Position numbers and translations under genes: made by a program. From Nomia melanderi (Eukaryota > Arthropoda > Insecta > Hymenoptera > Halictidae), in the NCBI RefSeq assembly GCF_051020985.1, contig NC_134999.1, positions 19,845,660 to 19,909,659 of the forward strand: a stretch of DNA of 64,000 bases, read 5' to 3'. Of the stretch, positions 23,983 through 34,940 are shown one piece after another. Under the pieces are notes generated by a model, which was not told the origin of the DNA, did no database searches, and saw only the letters and a program-made list of their open reading frames with translations. Positions within the stretch are counted from its first letter, which is position 1, and each line of letters begins with the position of its first letter.

Positions 23983-25163
23983 TATATAAATAACAATTCA
24001 GTTCCTCTATTCTACTAATATCCTCTGATTATTCTAAATTTTACTAGAATAAATATTCTTCTCGCTGCTTCAAAGATTCACTCGTTTCTTCGTTCCTCAG
24101 ATCAAAAATCACTTTCTCCCATAACTCCCGAATATATCCTACAAAAATTTCAGAAGCCGAAACGTTGATTCTCTCAATTCATCTAAACTTAACCGCATTG
24201 ACTCCAGATCAACTTGTTTCAAAGGAAATCGCCAAGAGTCACGAGGTACCCAAAAAAAGTCAGACTCATCGGCTTCTCAAGACCGCCGAAGCAGGCTCGA
24301 CAATAATCCGCAGTTCGCCGAGCAGAGTCGGCCTCGAGCGTCCTTGCCGCGAGCTCGCTGAAAAATCAATTAACCTGGAAATCAGCGGAAACGTCTTCGA
24401 CGATCAGCTCACGGGGCCGCGGGCCCGAGCGGCAGTGAAAGAGAAAGAGAGGGCCGGCCGCGGACGGGTCCCACACGAGCGCGTAAACAGGGGATTAAAG
24501 TTCGCCGGTCTATTTCAGTGCGGCACGGCCGGCCGAGACGGGACGGGATTAAATCGAGCTTAATCGTCATCGCGACAACGATGACACGGGCGGCGGACGG
24601 ACGTGTCTTCGTCGTGTTGGCGCCGGCAGCAGCTCGTATATGGCAGTCGAAGGTCCGCGCATCGCGAGAACGCGAGAAACGCGGCGCATCGAGACCGGAG
24701 GAATAAAAAGGAACGGGGAAAAAATCAGGCGCGCGCACACCGGCGCACACAGCCGCGCGCCCGCTGGAAAAAGAAAGAAGGAAGGGACACGCGGAAGTGA
24801 GGAACCTTGGCCACGCCATTTCGGGACACGCAGTCCTCGTGTCGCGCCGTATTAAGCCGGCCGACGGCTCACCTGACGCCGTAATCTTGCCTAGAATTAG
24901 TTCCCGCGAGGGTCAGCCGAGCCTTCTTTTCGTTTTTCCTTCGAGAACAACGATCGGCCGAGGCGCGCGAGGCTGCGGCGCCTCCGACGAGTGCGCACCT
25001 GTCAGCAGGAAACGTGTCAATCCTTGCGTCGATCGCGGAGCATCGTCGGGAACGCTCTAAGACTGTAGAAGTCTAATCTTGCTTGGTCTTTGGGACTCGT
25101 TGGTCGATCGGCATTCGATTGTGCAGCTGATTACAGTGGGTACAAGACTTTAGGGTTCTTGCT
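23983..25163. other. Gene-less stretch, AT-rich then strongly CpG-rich
   Basis: Positions 24300-25050 are CpG-rich with five or more overlapping chance frames. No exon is supported. Confidence 0.4.
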
Positions 25164-25388
25164 TTAACCCTTTGCGGACGAAGATTCTTTGAAGTATACG
25201 AAACATTCAGCAGAAACTAAATTATATACCAATTGCTTAAATAATAGAAAAACCGGAAAGTACGTGCTGATCTCTTGCTGTTTGAATGATTGAATCATTC
25301 GTTGGTGACTTGATTGATTTGCTCTTGCTGAAACTGTTACGAGAGCGATTCCAATTTGTCTTTTGGGTATTACCAAGCGAGATATTAA
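25164..25388. mobile_element. TTAACCCTTTGCGGACGA element, copy 1
   Basis: It begins at TTAA 25164-25167 with CCCTTTGCGGACGAAGATTCTTTG and ends at TTAA 25385-25388, where copy 2 begins. It contains the unoccupied site AATTGCTTAAATAATAG that carries an insertion in the copy at 26275. Confidence 0.7.
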
Positions 25389-25569
25389 CCATTTGCGGAC
25401 GAGGATTCTTTGAAATGTACAAAACCTTCAACAGATGAAGTTAAATTATATATCAATTGTATAATTGTTAGAACGAAAGGAAACTACGTGCTGATCTCTT
25501 GCTATTCAAGTAATTAAATCATTTCTTTGTGACTTAGTCTTCGAAACATCTCATCTCGCAAGGGGTTAA
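25385..25569. mobile_element. TTAACCATTTGCGGACGA element, copy 2 (unoccupied site)
   Basis: It begins at TTAA 25385-25388 and ends GCAAGGGGTTAA at 25566-25569. It contains the unoccupied site GAGTAATTAAATCA or close equivalent (caagtaattaaatcattt). In the related copy at 37646-38060 exactly this TTAA is occupied by another MITE. Confidence 0.75.
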
Positions 25570-26274
25570 TCTCTTTGAAATTTTTCGTTGCTTCATTGTT
25601 TGCCTTCGGTGTTCGATGTCTCTCATCAGGAATTAACAAGGAAATTATCTAAAGATGTACATTCGTTTCAAAGACGACCAAGAGGGAAATAATTCAGGAG
25701 TGTATTCAACTGCATTTGAATTTTATGGGAATCCAATGTTAAAGCAATACGGATCACAGAGCAAAGGTTCGAGGAAGAAATATAAGACCGCGTTTTATCC
25801 GGAATCGAGCGCGGACATTACGTGCGCGATGACATTTCTGCCCGGTCCGATAATCGACTCGTTCGGCCGGGAAATCGGATCCGCATTCATCGTCTGCCCC
25901 GTCGACATTTGCACGCCCGAAGCAAAAGGACTCTCGAGGCACTTCCGGCACGCTGCTCGCCGGCCGGGCCGGGTATGCGAAGTCGCACTTTGCACTCCTT
26001 TTCGTCGTTCTCCTTTTGGCGCGGTCCCGCATACGCCGCAGGTCGAAAGTTCGTGCGACTGTGCTCGATTATTTTCAAACCCGGAACGGGCCGAGCCTAT
26101 AGAATGCCGGCGACGTCTCGTCAGCCGGCGACCCGGTATCTTCCGTTCATCTCCGCGGGGCTAGAGAACGGACTCGTGCCCATTGGGATCCAACATGGCC
26201 GACCGCGACGTGAACTTCGCAAGACGAAACATTCGATCCCTTGCATCCTATTATTCTTGAAAACTGGCAGACCT
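25570..26274. other. Gene-less stretch, CpG-rich
   Basis: Overlapping frames of up to 169 codons run on both strands at 25655-26328, but none shows a domain, plausible splice context or a sensible start. Confidence 0.4.
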
Positions 26275-26642
26275 TTAACCCTTCGCGCACGCAGATTCTT
26301 TGAGGTACACGAAACCTTCAGCGGATGAAGCTGAATTATAGATTGCTTAACCCTTTGCGCTCGTAAAATTATAAAATTTCATATTTAATATTATACTCCG
26401 TATAGCGCATCAATTTGAGAAATATTGAAATAAAATAGCATTGTTCCTCAATACATATGTCTCTTCGAGTTAGTTTCACAGAATATCTTTATCAGAAAAG
26501 GTTCAAATCTTTCCAGTGGAAAACTTCCGAGTAAAGGGTTAAATAATAGAAGAAGAGGAAGACGTACCGATCTCTAGCTGTCTAAACAATTAAATCAATT
26601 ATTCGCGACCTAGTGTTCCAAATATAAACATTTCATCTACTC
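26275..26642. mobile_element. TTAACCCTTCGCGCACGC element, interrupted and 3'-decayed
   Basis: The left part (26275-26346) matches 25164-25230 (GATTCTTTGA, CACGAAACCTTCAGC). The element is then interrupted by the MITE at 26347-26542 and resumes with AAATAATAGAAGAAGAGG, matching copy 1 after its CTTAA. The right terminus is decayed near 26640. Confidence 0.75.
26347..26542. mobile_element. CCCTTTGCGCTCG MITE nested in the 26275 element
   Basis: TTAA at 26347-26350 and 26539-26542 flanks CCCTTTGCGCTCG at left and GAGTAAAGGG at right. The interior shares TTTCATATTTAATATTA and GCATCAAT with the 6573 family. Comparison with the unoccupied site near 25230 shows that only the element plus one TTAA was added. 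Confidence 0.85.
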
Positions 26643-26852
26643 GAAGCTCCGTTCGAACCTTCCAAAATGGCGGAGGTCACGTGGTTGAACCGTTAGCGAC
26701 CTAGCCGCCATCTTGATTTCCCCAAAGTCTACGGAAACAATTACTTTACGCTTATACGGCGGCATTGCCCCGTTAAGGGTTAAATGCGCTCGGTAGATTT
26801 ATTCTGAATCGTAAGGACATCGTTTCCCACGTTTCCCGGGGGTCGCACGCCC
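26643..26852. other. Short gene-less interval between MITEs
   Basis: Unique sequence with CCAAAATGGCGGAGG and GCCGCCATCTTG words in opposite orientations. No gene. Confidence 0.4.
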
Positions 26853-27004
26853 TTAACCCTTTGCGGACGGATGTCGACATGTCGGCGAGATTAGATTCTC
26901 ATAGTTAGAGCGCTAAATAACAAACAAACCAGTCAGTTACATCATTTCAATTCCCATTCGTACAATTCAGTTCTCTGAACATTAGCCGGTCCGCAAGGCG
27001 TTAA
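26853..27004. mobile_element. Short TTAACCCTTTGCGGACGG MITE
   Basis: TTAA 26853-26856 and 27001-27004. The left CCCTTTGCGGACGG and the reversed right CGCCTTGCGGACCGG are inverted repeats. At about 150 bp it is one of the shortest copies. Its right TTAA is also the left TTAA of the next element. Confidence 0.8.
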
Positions 27005-27330
27005 CACTAGAACTATTTAGCATTTATTATGCTTCATGTGGAATCCGTATAAAAATTGTAACAATAGATTATTTTTAGCTTTCTCAGTTAAATGTTATAG
27101 AATTCAAGTGAAACTATTTATTTTCGAACTCATTTCGAGTATTCAAAGCTTTTAAGGTATCAATTGCTGGAAAACGAGAAAAGTTTTTTTGGATATCTGT
27201 TATAGAATTCAAGTGAAACTATTAATTTTCAAGCTCATTTTGAGTATTCAAAGCTTTTAAGGTATCAATTGCTGAAAAACGAGAAAACCGAAACCAGCCA
27301 AAATGACTGGTACGGTAGTTCTAGTGTTAA
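27001..27330. mobile_element. TTAACACTAGAACTA MITE with an internal tandem duplication
   Basis: Left end CACTAGAACTA and right end TAGTTCTAGTG are perfect 11-bp inverted repeats inside TTAA 27001-27004 and 27327-27330. The interior holds two direct copies of a segment of about 90 bp, each containing GTTATAGAATTCAAGTGAAA and AGTATTCAAAGCTTTTAAGG. Confidence 0.88.
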
Positions 27331-30300
27331 TATCTTCTTTCAGGCCGCGGCCGAGGTGTCACGAGGCTACGGGGACCGGTCTCCGCGTCTCCACTTGTCG
27401 CCGCGCCGGTAACAAATCAACGACAAAGTAAAAACGTCAATGGTCGCCGGCCAACAGACCGTGCGATCCTGTTTGCAAACAAGTTTTTCAACGTCGCGGG
27501 GCGTTTGCCACGGGTGGCTCGTCGCGCCTCGCGCCCTCCTCGCCTTACTCTCTTCCCTTGAGTTTACTTGAAATTGTAGGTAATTTCGTAAACTGGAGCA
27601 AGTTCTTTCCAGCGCGATCTGCACGAAAAATGAACGGCCTTTATTACACTGTCGCAATAATGAAACCTCTCGAATGTTGATCAACCACGGACAAATAAAC
27701 ACTACATTTAACGCCTAGAGATTTACGCGCACCTCGCCTCTCACTGTTCCTAAACTGATCCTTATCTTTATTTTCTTCAAAATTCTATTAGCCAATTCTT
27801 TCTTCGCGAGAAACATATAACACTAGCCTTTCCATCGTACACCGCGTGTTCAACGCGCACAGTGATTTTTGAACTTTAAATTTCAAAGTTAATTATCTGT
27901 ACGCTTCGAGCGGTATATTAATGGCACTCGAATATTTAGGATTGGTGCAAATCAGTCCACGCTTAATTTTAAAAATAAAATTTAACATTAAACTTAGTAT
28001 TTTGGTACAGTGTCGTGCGAGCGTTCGTTCGGTGCTTACTGCTCGATGAATTTACAAGAACTGAGTGTCGAAAAAGAATATTCCTGGCTGGACTTCAGTG
28101 GTCTTCTATCTCAGGTATCGGCTAGGGTAAACAGTAATAAGGGATGTAATCCTGTGATCTACCTGAAGTTTTCACAAAATAAATGGAAAATTCCGAAATT
28201 GCCAAGGTGATACTTTTTTTTACTTCGGAAAGTATAATTTCTGTCTAACGGTCTCCTCGAACAATGATGTTTCTTAACACTTAGCCAAGCGAACGGTGAG
28301 ATCTCCCACTTTTCCCTCAGCAACGCATTGCCTTTTTTGTTCATTTTTTCTTCTGTTATTTAGTAAGCCTTGAATTCGAGTTATTCGTACTTTGTCAAAT
28401 ATCTTTCTTCCTTTTATAAAACGAAGTTCTTGATAAAACCAGTTAAATAAATTCAATTGAAGATAATAAAAGAAGTTGTAGTCATGGACGTTCTCATACG
28501 GTTGCCTAAGTGTCAATATAGTTCGCATTTCGCCGGGAACCGAATATAACATTTTGAAACACGTCGTTACGACGTAACACCGTGGCACGTGCTAAAGTGG
28601 CCTCTAATCGGTCGAACTTACGATCATAGTATACCAGTCCTCTACCCTAGTGATTCATAATCGCAGCGCCGGCAATTTCGCGAATTCTGGAACAGATAGA
28701 TCTCAATTTGCGCGCGTTCGAGCGCGTCGATTTGAAATTAGCGCGACACGCCGCCGGCCGCCGCCTAATACGGCCGACCGCGGGGGAAAAAAAGAGTGCC
28801 AGGTGATCGGGGATCGATATAAATAGTGCGGCTAGGAGATCTGTGGGTGCGAACACCCAACGAAGTGGCCAGTTACCGAGGCGGAGGCCCGGACTGTGCT
28901 CGGGACACCTATGTAAGGACAACCCGTGTCCACCTAACGATTCCGAGCGGACTGGTTCACCATCGGCCGCGGAGTAAAGAAATCTCATCGAATTGCATGT
29001 GCGCCGCGCTCGAATAACAAATTTTTTTTGTCACCTCCTCGCGGCGCCGTCCCGCTGTACAGATAACGAGGAACACGAGCGATAATGACTAATCTGTTTC
29101 TCCGCGCGCTATCATTGTCCTGGTTAATATTAATGCGTCTGATTAATATTAATGCGCGCGCCGCCTATTTCCTTGATTCTACGATTTTTCCTTTGCAGCT
29201 TTGATAACCTTCCCGCTGACCTTCCGACGCTTTATCGGGGTTGATTGCCTTCGCTGTCCGGACCTCTTGTTATTTATTAACGAATATTATTATTAATCTC
29301 AGGTTTAATGTCGATCTTCTGCAATCTATCAATAATAACGTAATAAGAAACATCACTTGATTCACAGCGAAAATCGAAAAGAAAGAGAATTTCATTAGAA
29401 ACAGTATAATTGTTTCTCAACAACTCACAATAAAACACTAACTAAATCAAACAACGCACACTCTATTTATATACTCAGTACTCTTGTCTCACTCACACTT
29501 CCTAGAACATTCTTTCATTACCATGCAACTTCGCATGTATTTGGAATATTCTAGATTCATGAAAAACGAACATTATTAACATATAGAGAAGATCAATATA
29601 ATCTAGGATATTCCAATACTTTGAACATTCATTCAAAACACCCTCACACACAGTCGCATCATTCATCTATTGTACACATTCATCACTCATCAATATATCT
29701 ATTCACACTCAAATACATCCATTCCCACAGAATTGAGTCAAAAATCGAAATTAACGACTTCTGAAATGAACATATTCGAAACCTATGAATAGAACTTTCT
29801 GACCTAGATAAACGAAGTCACCAAATCCTTCGATCGCTGCGGAGAATCTGATTTATTCCCTAAAAATTTGAAATCAAAGTACCACAACAATCGACTTGAA
29901 CCGCGGCATCCTAGCGATCGAGTCGCTAATAGCGCGATGCAGCCGATAGTTCCGGCGAGAAGAGTGTGTCAGTCGGAACAGCCGGTCGCGTAAGTACGAG
30001 TCATCGAAGCCGTCCTTCGCGCGGCGCTGGCCGCGTGACTAATTTTAAGAATCGCTCGCGATTCTTTCGACCTGGTTGGAGGACACTGTGAACCCGTAGC
30101 CCCGTCGGAGGGGAAACGGAGAGGGTCCTTAGGACTCCCCTAGATGGCACGATTTTTTTCAGCGGGATCACCTCCGGAGGCCGAGAACGGATCACCTGGC
30201 AAGGATACACTTCCTATTAGCGCCACCGTGGCCGGCCCGTATATGGCTTAAGGCGTATTCGCGCGGGTCAACCGGTCGCGACGAGCCTCGTTCGCCGGTT

Positions 30301-30538
30301 GTTTGCTCGTTGCCGGCGCTCGCGCTGACCGAAGGTCACTTCCGAAATATCCGGAGAGCTCGTCCGAGTTGCGAAATTAAACTGGATGCCGGTGTCACGG
30401 CTGCTGCCGTTCCTTCTCTCCCTCTCTTCCTCCGTCTCCCTCGCGGCTCTCGTGCCTTCGGATCGATTAGAGCAAATATTCATTTCAAACCGAAAATAGA
30501 GGTGAAGTAGGTCAAAGGATGCCTTTGTTCGTTTTGTC
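27331..30538. other. Gene-less stretch
   Basis: Positions 28680-29030 are CpG-rich unique DNA. Positions 29440-29700 are pyrimidine-rich with repeated CACTCA and CATTCA words. Positions 29900-30500 are again CpG-rich. I found no exon with matching splice phases. Confidence 0.4.
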
Positions 30539-30804
30539 AGCTGTTATCTTTAGATCCTTGAATCCTGGGCTTTCGCGTGTTGAACACTTTGACTAATTAG
30601 AAAACATGTGTATCGAAGAACAAGCTGCAATTTGAAATATTCTGTGAGATAAGGATGAAACTTGAAATATTCCATTAAAGTTTCATCCTTATCTCACAGA
30701 ATGTTTCAAATTGCAGCTACATGTTCTTGATACACATGTTTTCTAATTAGTCAAAGCGTTCAACACGCGAAAGCCCAGGATTCAAGGATCTAAAGATAAC
30801 AGCT
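30539..30804. repeat. Long near-perfect foldback hairpin
   Basis: The arms 30539-30662 and 30679-30804 are reverse complements over about 125 bp with only a few differences, separated by a 16-nt loop. Outer stem words are AGCTGTTATCTTTAGATCC and its complement; the inner stem is GATAAGGATGAAACT and its complement. No TTAA flanks it and it encodes nothing. Confidence 0.92.
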
Positions 30805-30830
30805 TGAAATATTCAATTAAAATTTCAAGT

Positions 30831-31014
30831 TTAACACTAGGTTCACGGTCAATCTGATGGGTATTGAACGTTTCAAACATTACTTAACAGTTCGAGTATA
30901 TTTTGAACAGTGCGAATACGCGCAGCAATCTAGTTTCTGCAATTTTCGCGATATATAACACGTTTTCTAGGCACGATGGGATAAACTTTATAATAAACGT
31001 CCGTCCAGTGTTAA
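30831..31014. mobile_element. TTAACACTAGGTTCACGG MITE
   Basis: TTAA 30831-30834 and 31011-31014. Left end CACTAGGTTCACGG; reversed right end CACTGGACGGACG. The interior shares TGGGTATTGAACGTTT with the 550-772 element (GGATATTGAACTTTT). It lies 26 bp from the foldback. Confidence 0.65.
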
Positions 31015-31755
31015 ACATCCTACCACAACCTACTTTACCCCTAACATCCATTTCTGCCGGGGAAAAAATTCGAAAATTCTCCAGCTCGAGCACGGAGCAC
31101 TCCAAGAACCAAAGACGTCGGTTGCCTCGGCGAACGCGAGCAACTGGAACTCGGAAGTGGCGTTTCCGAAGCGGGTCGCAGCAAGAACAGCGTTCGCTGG
31201 CTGAAAGCTCTCGCGGAAGCCGGCAAAGCGGATCAGTAGGAAGATGCTCATTACCTGGCGGCAGGCTACACGCTCCCGGCTTCCCTAGAACCGGGCGCAA
31301 AAACCGTTGAATACACGGCGCGGCGGCGAGCGGCGCGTTCGAATCAAGAGATCACTCGGAGCCACGCGCGAGCTGCGCGCAAAAAATCGTTGCTCGGCGC
31401 ACGGATCTCTTTCAGATCGGCGTAACCCGACGGTTCGTGCCTCGTATCGTGGAACACGATCTCCGCGCCGCTGGGAAATCGCGGCGGAGGGTCCGCGACG
31501 CGGTTTTTCCGAGCGCCTAACGATCGGTGGATCGTTAAGGGAAAGAGGCGGAGAGGAACGGTCACCGTTGCAGCCGGTGTTTTTCTTGCGATCGGTGCCC
31601 TTCAATTACGGGCCCCCTCGCCCCCTCTTGCCGGGGTATTTTAAGAGAGACCGCCGCCTCCCCTTTTCCCGGACCGTGACTTTTCGCATTCCGCTCTGGA
31701 TTAATGGATACACGAGGCTGCGCCGAGCTACCTTCGCTCCTTAGGGTACGCGCCC
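31015..31755. other. CpG-rich gene-less stretch
   Basis: Overlapping frames of 100-145 codons on both strands at 30884-31744 share no recognisable domain and read as chance openings in GC-rich DNA. Confidence 0.45.
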
Positions 31756-32350
31756 ATTTGACAAACAGAGGGGCAGATATAAAAATCTCGTTTTGAATGA
31801 GACACTGTGCATGATGTAGTGTGTATCTAGAAATGGCCCTCCAGGCTTTTTTGACAGTGGTCCTTCGATTTCGAGAGAAATGAATGTTAATTTTGCATGG
31901 TACACGTCTATTTGACAAGGTGAGAGACAGATACAAACATCTGTTTTTTAATGAGACACTGTACACGATGTAATTTATGTCTAAAAATGGCCCTCGAAGC
32001 TTCTTTGGCAATGGTCCTCCGTTTTCGAGAGGAATGAGTGTTAATTCTGCATGGTACACGCCTATTTGACAAGGTGAGAAACACATAGAAAAATCGCGTT
32101 TTGAATGAGACCCTGTGCATGATGTGGTGTATATCTAGAAATGGCACTTGAGGCTTTTTTGACAATGGTCCTCCGTTTTCGAGAGAAATGAGTGTTAATT
32201 CTGCATGGTACGCGCCTATTTGACAAGGAGAGAGAGGTATAAAAATCTGGTTTTGAATGAGAGACTGTATGATGTAGTTTATGTCGAGAAATGGCCCTCG
32301 AGGGTATTTTGGCAATGGTCCTCCCTTTTCGAGAGGAATGAGTGTTAAAT
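31756..32350. repeat. Tandem array, four units of about 154 bp
   Basis: Units start at the word ATTTGACA at 31756, 31910, 32064 and 32218, so the period is exactly 154 bp each time. Shared words include ATCTCGTTTTGAATGAGA, AGAAATGGCCCT and TTTTCGAGAG-AATGAGTGTTAA. Minus-strand frames run through the units, but 154 is not a multiple of three, so the frame shifts at each unit and these are not a gene. Confidence 0.92.
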
Positions 32351-33006
32351 TTATACGTCGCTGCAATAAGACGAGAAATGAAAGTAAACGTTAAAGATAT
32401 TAATGTTAAGGTCGTCGGTAATTAAAAGAGTTAGGTAAGGATGTTTTAAAACAACGGGAAGTCGCGGTGTGAATCTCGCTCTGATTATTAAGGGAATCGG
32501 CCAGCGAGCAAGTTAGTGGATCGTTTTTTGACAGTTTGAGCGACGGAACCGTTTAAACGCAGCGATGAGTTTGGCAATTCCAGTGTTTCCGAACACGATA
32601 TCCGTTCCTGCGAAATGCTGTCGGGGGTAGCTCGCGCGACGGTTCTCTCAAATGGACACCTAGCTTTAGGCTGCCGTTAAATCGAAATAAAAGGAGCAAC
32701 CCGGGGCGGTCGGAGGGAAGAAAAAAGAAGAGGGAGGGAGAGAAACGTTCGTCAGGACGGAGGAGCGATAATTGGCACTCGCTTTAAGTCCCCCCGGTGT
32801 TCCGAGTCGAGTGCCATTATAACCGCGACCCCTAGCGCATTGCGACAAATGAGGCGAGACGCTGTGCGGTTTGGCGGCTCGGGATAACTTGACCGCCGGC
32901 AACCTGGTGTTTCTCGGTGATTTTTTCTTGAAGGATTCCTCGAAAACCGCCCTAGCCTACATCCACCGCCAGAATATGGAAAATTCTAGTACACTGCACC
33001 TCTCAG
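32351..33006. other. Gene-less stretch
   Basis: Unique sequence, CpG-rich in part. No exon supported. Confidence 0.4.
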
Positions 33007-33098
33007 AAAAAAATGGTACCAATGAAAATTCATTCACAAATTAACACTAGCTTCTTCATAATGATTTGCGAATGAATTTACACTGGTACCATTTTTTA
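33007..33098. repeat. Copy of a short foldback element, opposite orientation
   Basis: AAAAAATGGTACCA at left and TGGTACCATTTTTT at right enclose a core (AACACTAGCTTCTTCATAATG) that is the reverse complement of the loop in the 33169-33342 hairpin. Confidence 0.75.
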
Positions 33099-33112
33099 AT
33101 TAAAAAAAGGAA

Positions 33113-33174
33113 TACTATAGAAATTAGTTGCAGTGGTTGATAGATTACAAAACAACCTAGACTACTAAGGGTTA
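33113..33174. mobile_element. Right-end fragment of a TTAACCCTTAGCAC-family MITE
   Basis: GTTGCAGTGGTTGATAGATTACAAAACAACC followed by ACTAAGGGTTAA matches the terminal part of the 23752 copy. The rest of the element is missing. Confidence 0.7.
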
Positions 33175-33342
33175 AATCAATCCTTAGTATGAGTATTTTT
33201 ACCTCTCGGTAAAAAATGGCACCGGTGTAAATTCATTCGCAAATCATTATGAAGAAGCTAGTGTTAATTTGTGAATGAATTTATACTGGTACCATTTTTT
33301 ACCGAGAGGTAAAAATACTCATACTAAGGGTTGATTTAACCC
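33169..33342. repeat. Foldback hairpin, arms about 75 bp
   Basis: The left arm (33169-33244) and right arm (33268-33342) are reverse complements over GGGTTAAATCAA, TTAGTATGAGTATTTTTACC, TCTCGGTAAAAAATGG and AAATTCATTC. The loop is about 23 nt. It lies between two members of the TTAACCC MITE family and shares their GGGTTAA ends. Confidence 0.9.
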
Positions 33343-33554
33343 TTAGCACTCCAGGTTGTTTTGTAATCTATCAGCAATTGCAACTAATTTTTATAGTATT
33401 CCCAGCGAAAATGAGAAATGCTATAACATTCCTTCGTATAAAATTTGGATGTGCGGAAAATCTAATAATTTTAGGGTAGTTTCTTTAAGATTCATTAAAA
33501 TATTTAATATTATAACTGGTGCAATATTGGAGCCTGCAGAGTTCAAAGGGTTAA
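33336..33554. mobile_element. TTAACCCTTAGCACTCCAGG MITE
   Basis: TTAA 33336-33339 and 33551-33554. Left CCCTTAGCACTCCAGG; right end GAGTTCAAAGGG. Homologous to 23752-23982 and 37775-37991. The plus-strand frame inside is shared with those copies and is repeat-derived. Confidence 0.85.
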
Positions 33555-34567
33555 TAGGTTAATAGGTACGATTTCATAGAGCAAAATACCCAAATCCAAA
33601 AAGTAATCATTTGTTTGAATCGCATTACTGCATGTTCATTTAGCTGAATGTCCTCGCATTAAACAGCATTATAATACAGAAATCTTTTCAAATCATAGAT
33701 AAGTGAACTATAGCAAACCGATTCGATTGAATCGACGTATCAAAAAATAAACATCGAGCAGTAATAAGATCACGTTGCTCAATACACTGATTCAAGATCC
33801 TAATTGCTATTGGAACTCCCACTAAAGAATCCGCAGACATTGATTATTAATCTTCAGTAAACTGTTCGGTAACTGTCCGTAGATCCCCTATCATCAATCA
33901 CTCGCTCTCGAATCCAGATCTACGTGTCCCTCTGTGCTGTCACAACGAACGATTCCGTCTATCCGATTCCACGGGGCTTTCCTCCGGTCCCGTGCCTCTC
34001 GGTTTCATAATCGATCGAGCAGCTCGGATCTACGGCGGTCGCGAGCGGGGCGGCACGATGTGTCTATAAACTATGTTAAACGTGTAAGCTCGGCAAGCCG
34101 CTCTCACTTTTTCCCGGCCGGATCGGCCTCTATTTACCCGTCGATTTCCGAGCTGTGACTCGGTACAGGGAACACGGCGAGGAAGGAAGGCAGAAAGAAC
34201 GGAGCCAGCCGGCCGACCGGCGAGGGCAGGAGGCAGGAGCCTAGGCGTGAGTCATCGTGAGACAAGATCTCGGGTAAGGAGGCGGCCTTGATGCCGCGAA
34301 ACTGTTCGTAATATCGACACGGGTCCATGGATCGGTCGTTTCGATCGTTGTCCACGTTGCCCGCCTGTTGTACCCTACGCCCGTCTCGCAGGGGACTGGT
34401 GTTGACGACTGATCGTCACCTGGCCGCGACGAGTTCATTAGCAGCTCGAAGGCGAAGCGAGATGACACCGGTGGGATGTGGATGTTTAAATTGATTTATG
34501 ATGTTGTGATTAGCCACTGGGCCTGGAGCTGCGGGCTATGATGATTGTAGTAGCTGATCTTGCATTT
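33555..34567. other. Gene-less stretch
   Basis: AT-rich to 33930, then CpG-rich with overlapping chance frames to about 34480. No gene supported. Confidence 0.4.
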
Positions 34568-34940
34568 AGATGGTACCTTTGGTGTAAGGGTAGTTTGTAG
34601 AGTTTTGAAGGTTGGTACACAGTATTCGTGATAGATCTGTTTAATTAGAATTTTGAAGCCTAGTTCAAATGATATGAGTAGCTGTTCAGATAAAAGTAGC
34701 TGACGTATTGTCTTTGAATGGTACCCTTTGGTTTCAGGTTAGAGGTAGCTATTTGTAGAGTTTCGAAGGTCGGTACATAGTATTCATGATAGATCTGTTT
34801 AATTAGAATTTTGAAGCCTAGTTCAAATGATATGAGTAGCTGTTCAGATAATTGTAGCTGATGCCTTTGGATGGTACCTTTTGGTTTCAAGTTAGAGGTA
34901 GAAGGTTGGTACATAGTATTCACGATAGATCTATTTTGAA
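34568..34940. repeat. Tandem repeat, about 2.5 units of 150-159 bp
   Basis: GATGGTACC starts recur near 34568, 34717 and 34870. GTTTAATTAGAATTTTGAAG recurs at 34638 and 34797, 159 bp apart. The third unit is partial. A minus-strand frame across it is a product of the repeat. Confidence 0.88.

Noticed and set aside
25655..26328. Overlapping frames of 168-169 codons
   Set aside because: Two plus-strand and several minus-strand frames open together in CpG-rich DNA; none resembles a protein family, and one runs into a repeat.
31562..32366. Minus-strand frames of 174 and 152 codons
   Set aside because: They are produced by the 154-bp tandem array; the period is not a multiple of three and the reading phase changes in each unit.
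33356..33562. Similar frames at 23672-23962, 33356-33562 and 37886-38098 suggesting a small gene family
   Set aside because: All three lie in copies of one MITE family; the shared peptide reflects repeat homology, lacks ATG starts in common, and is broken differently in each.
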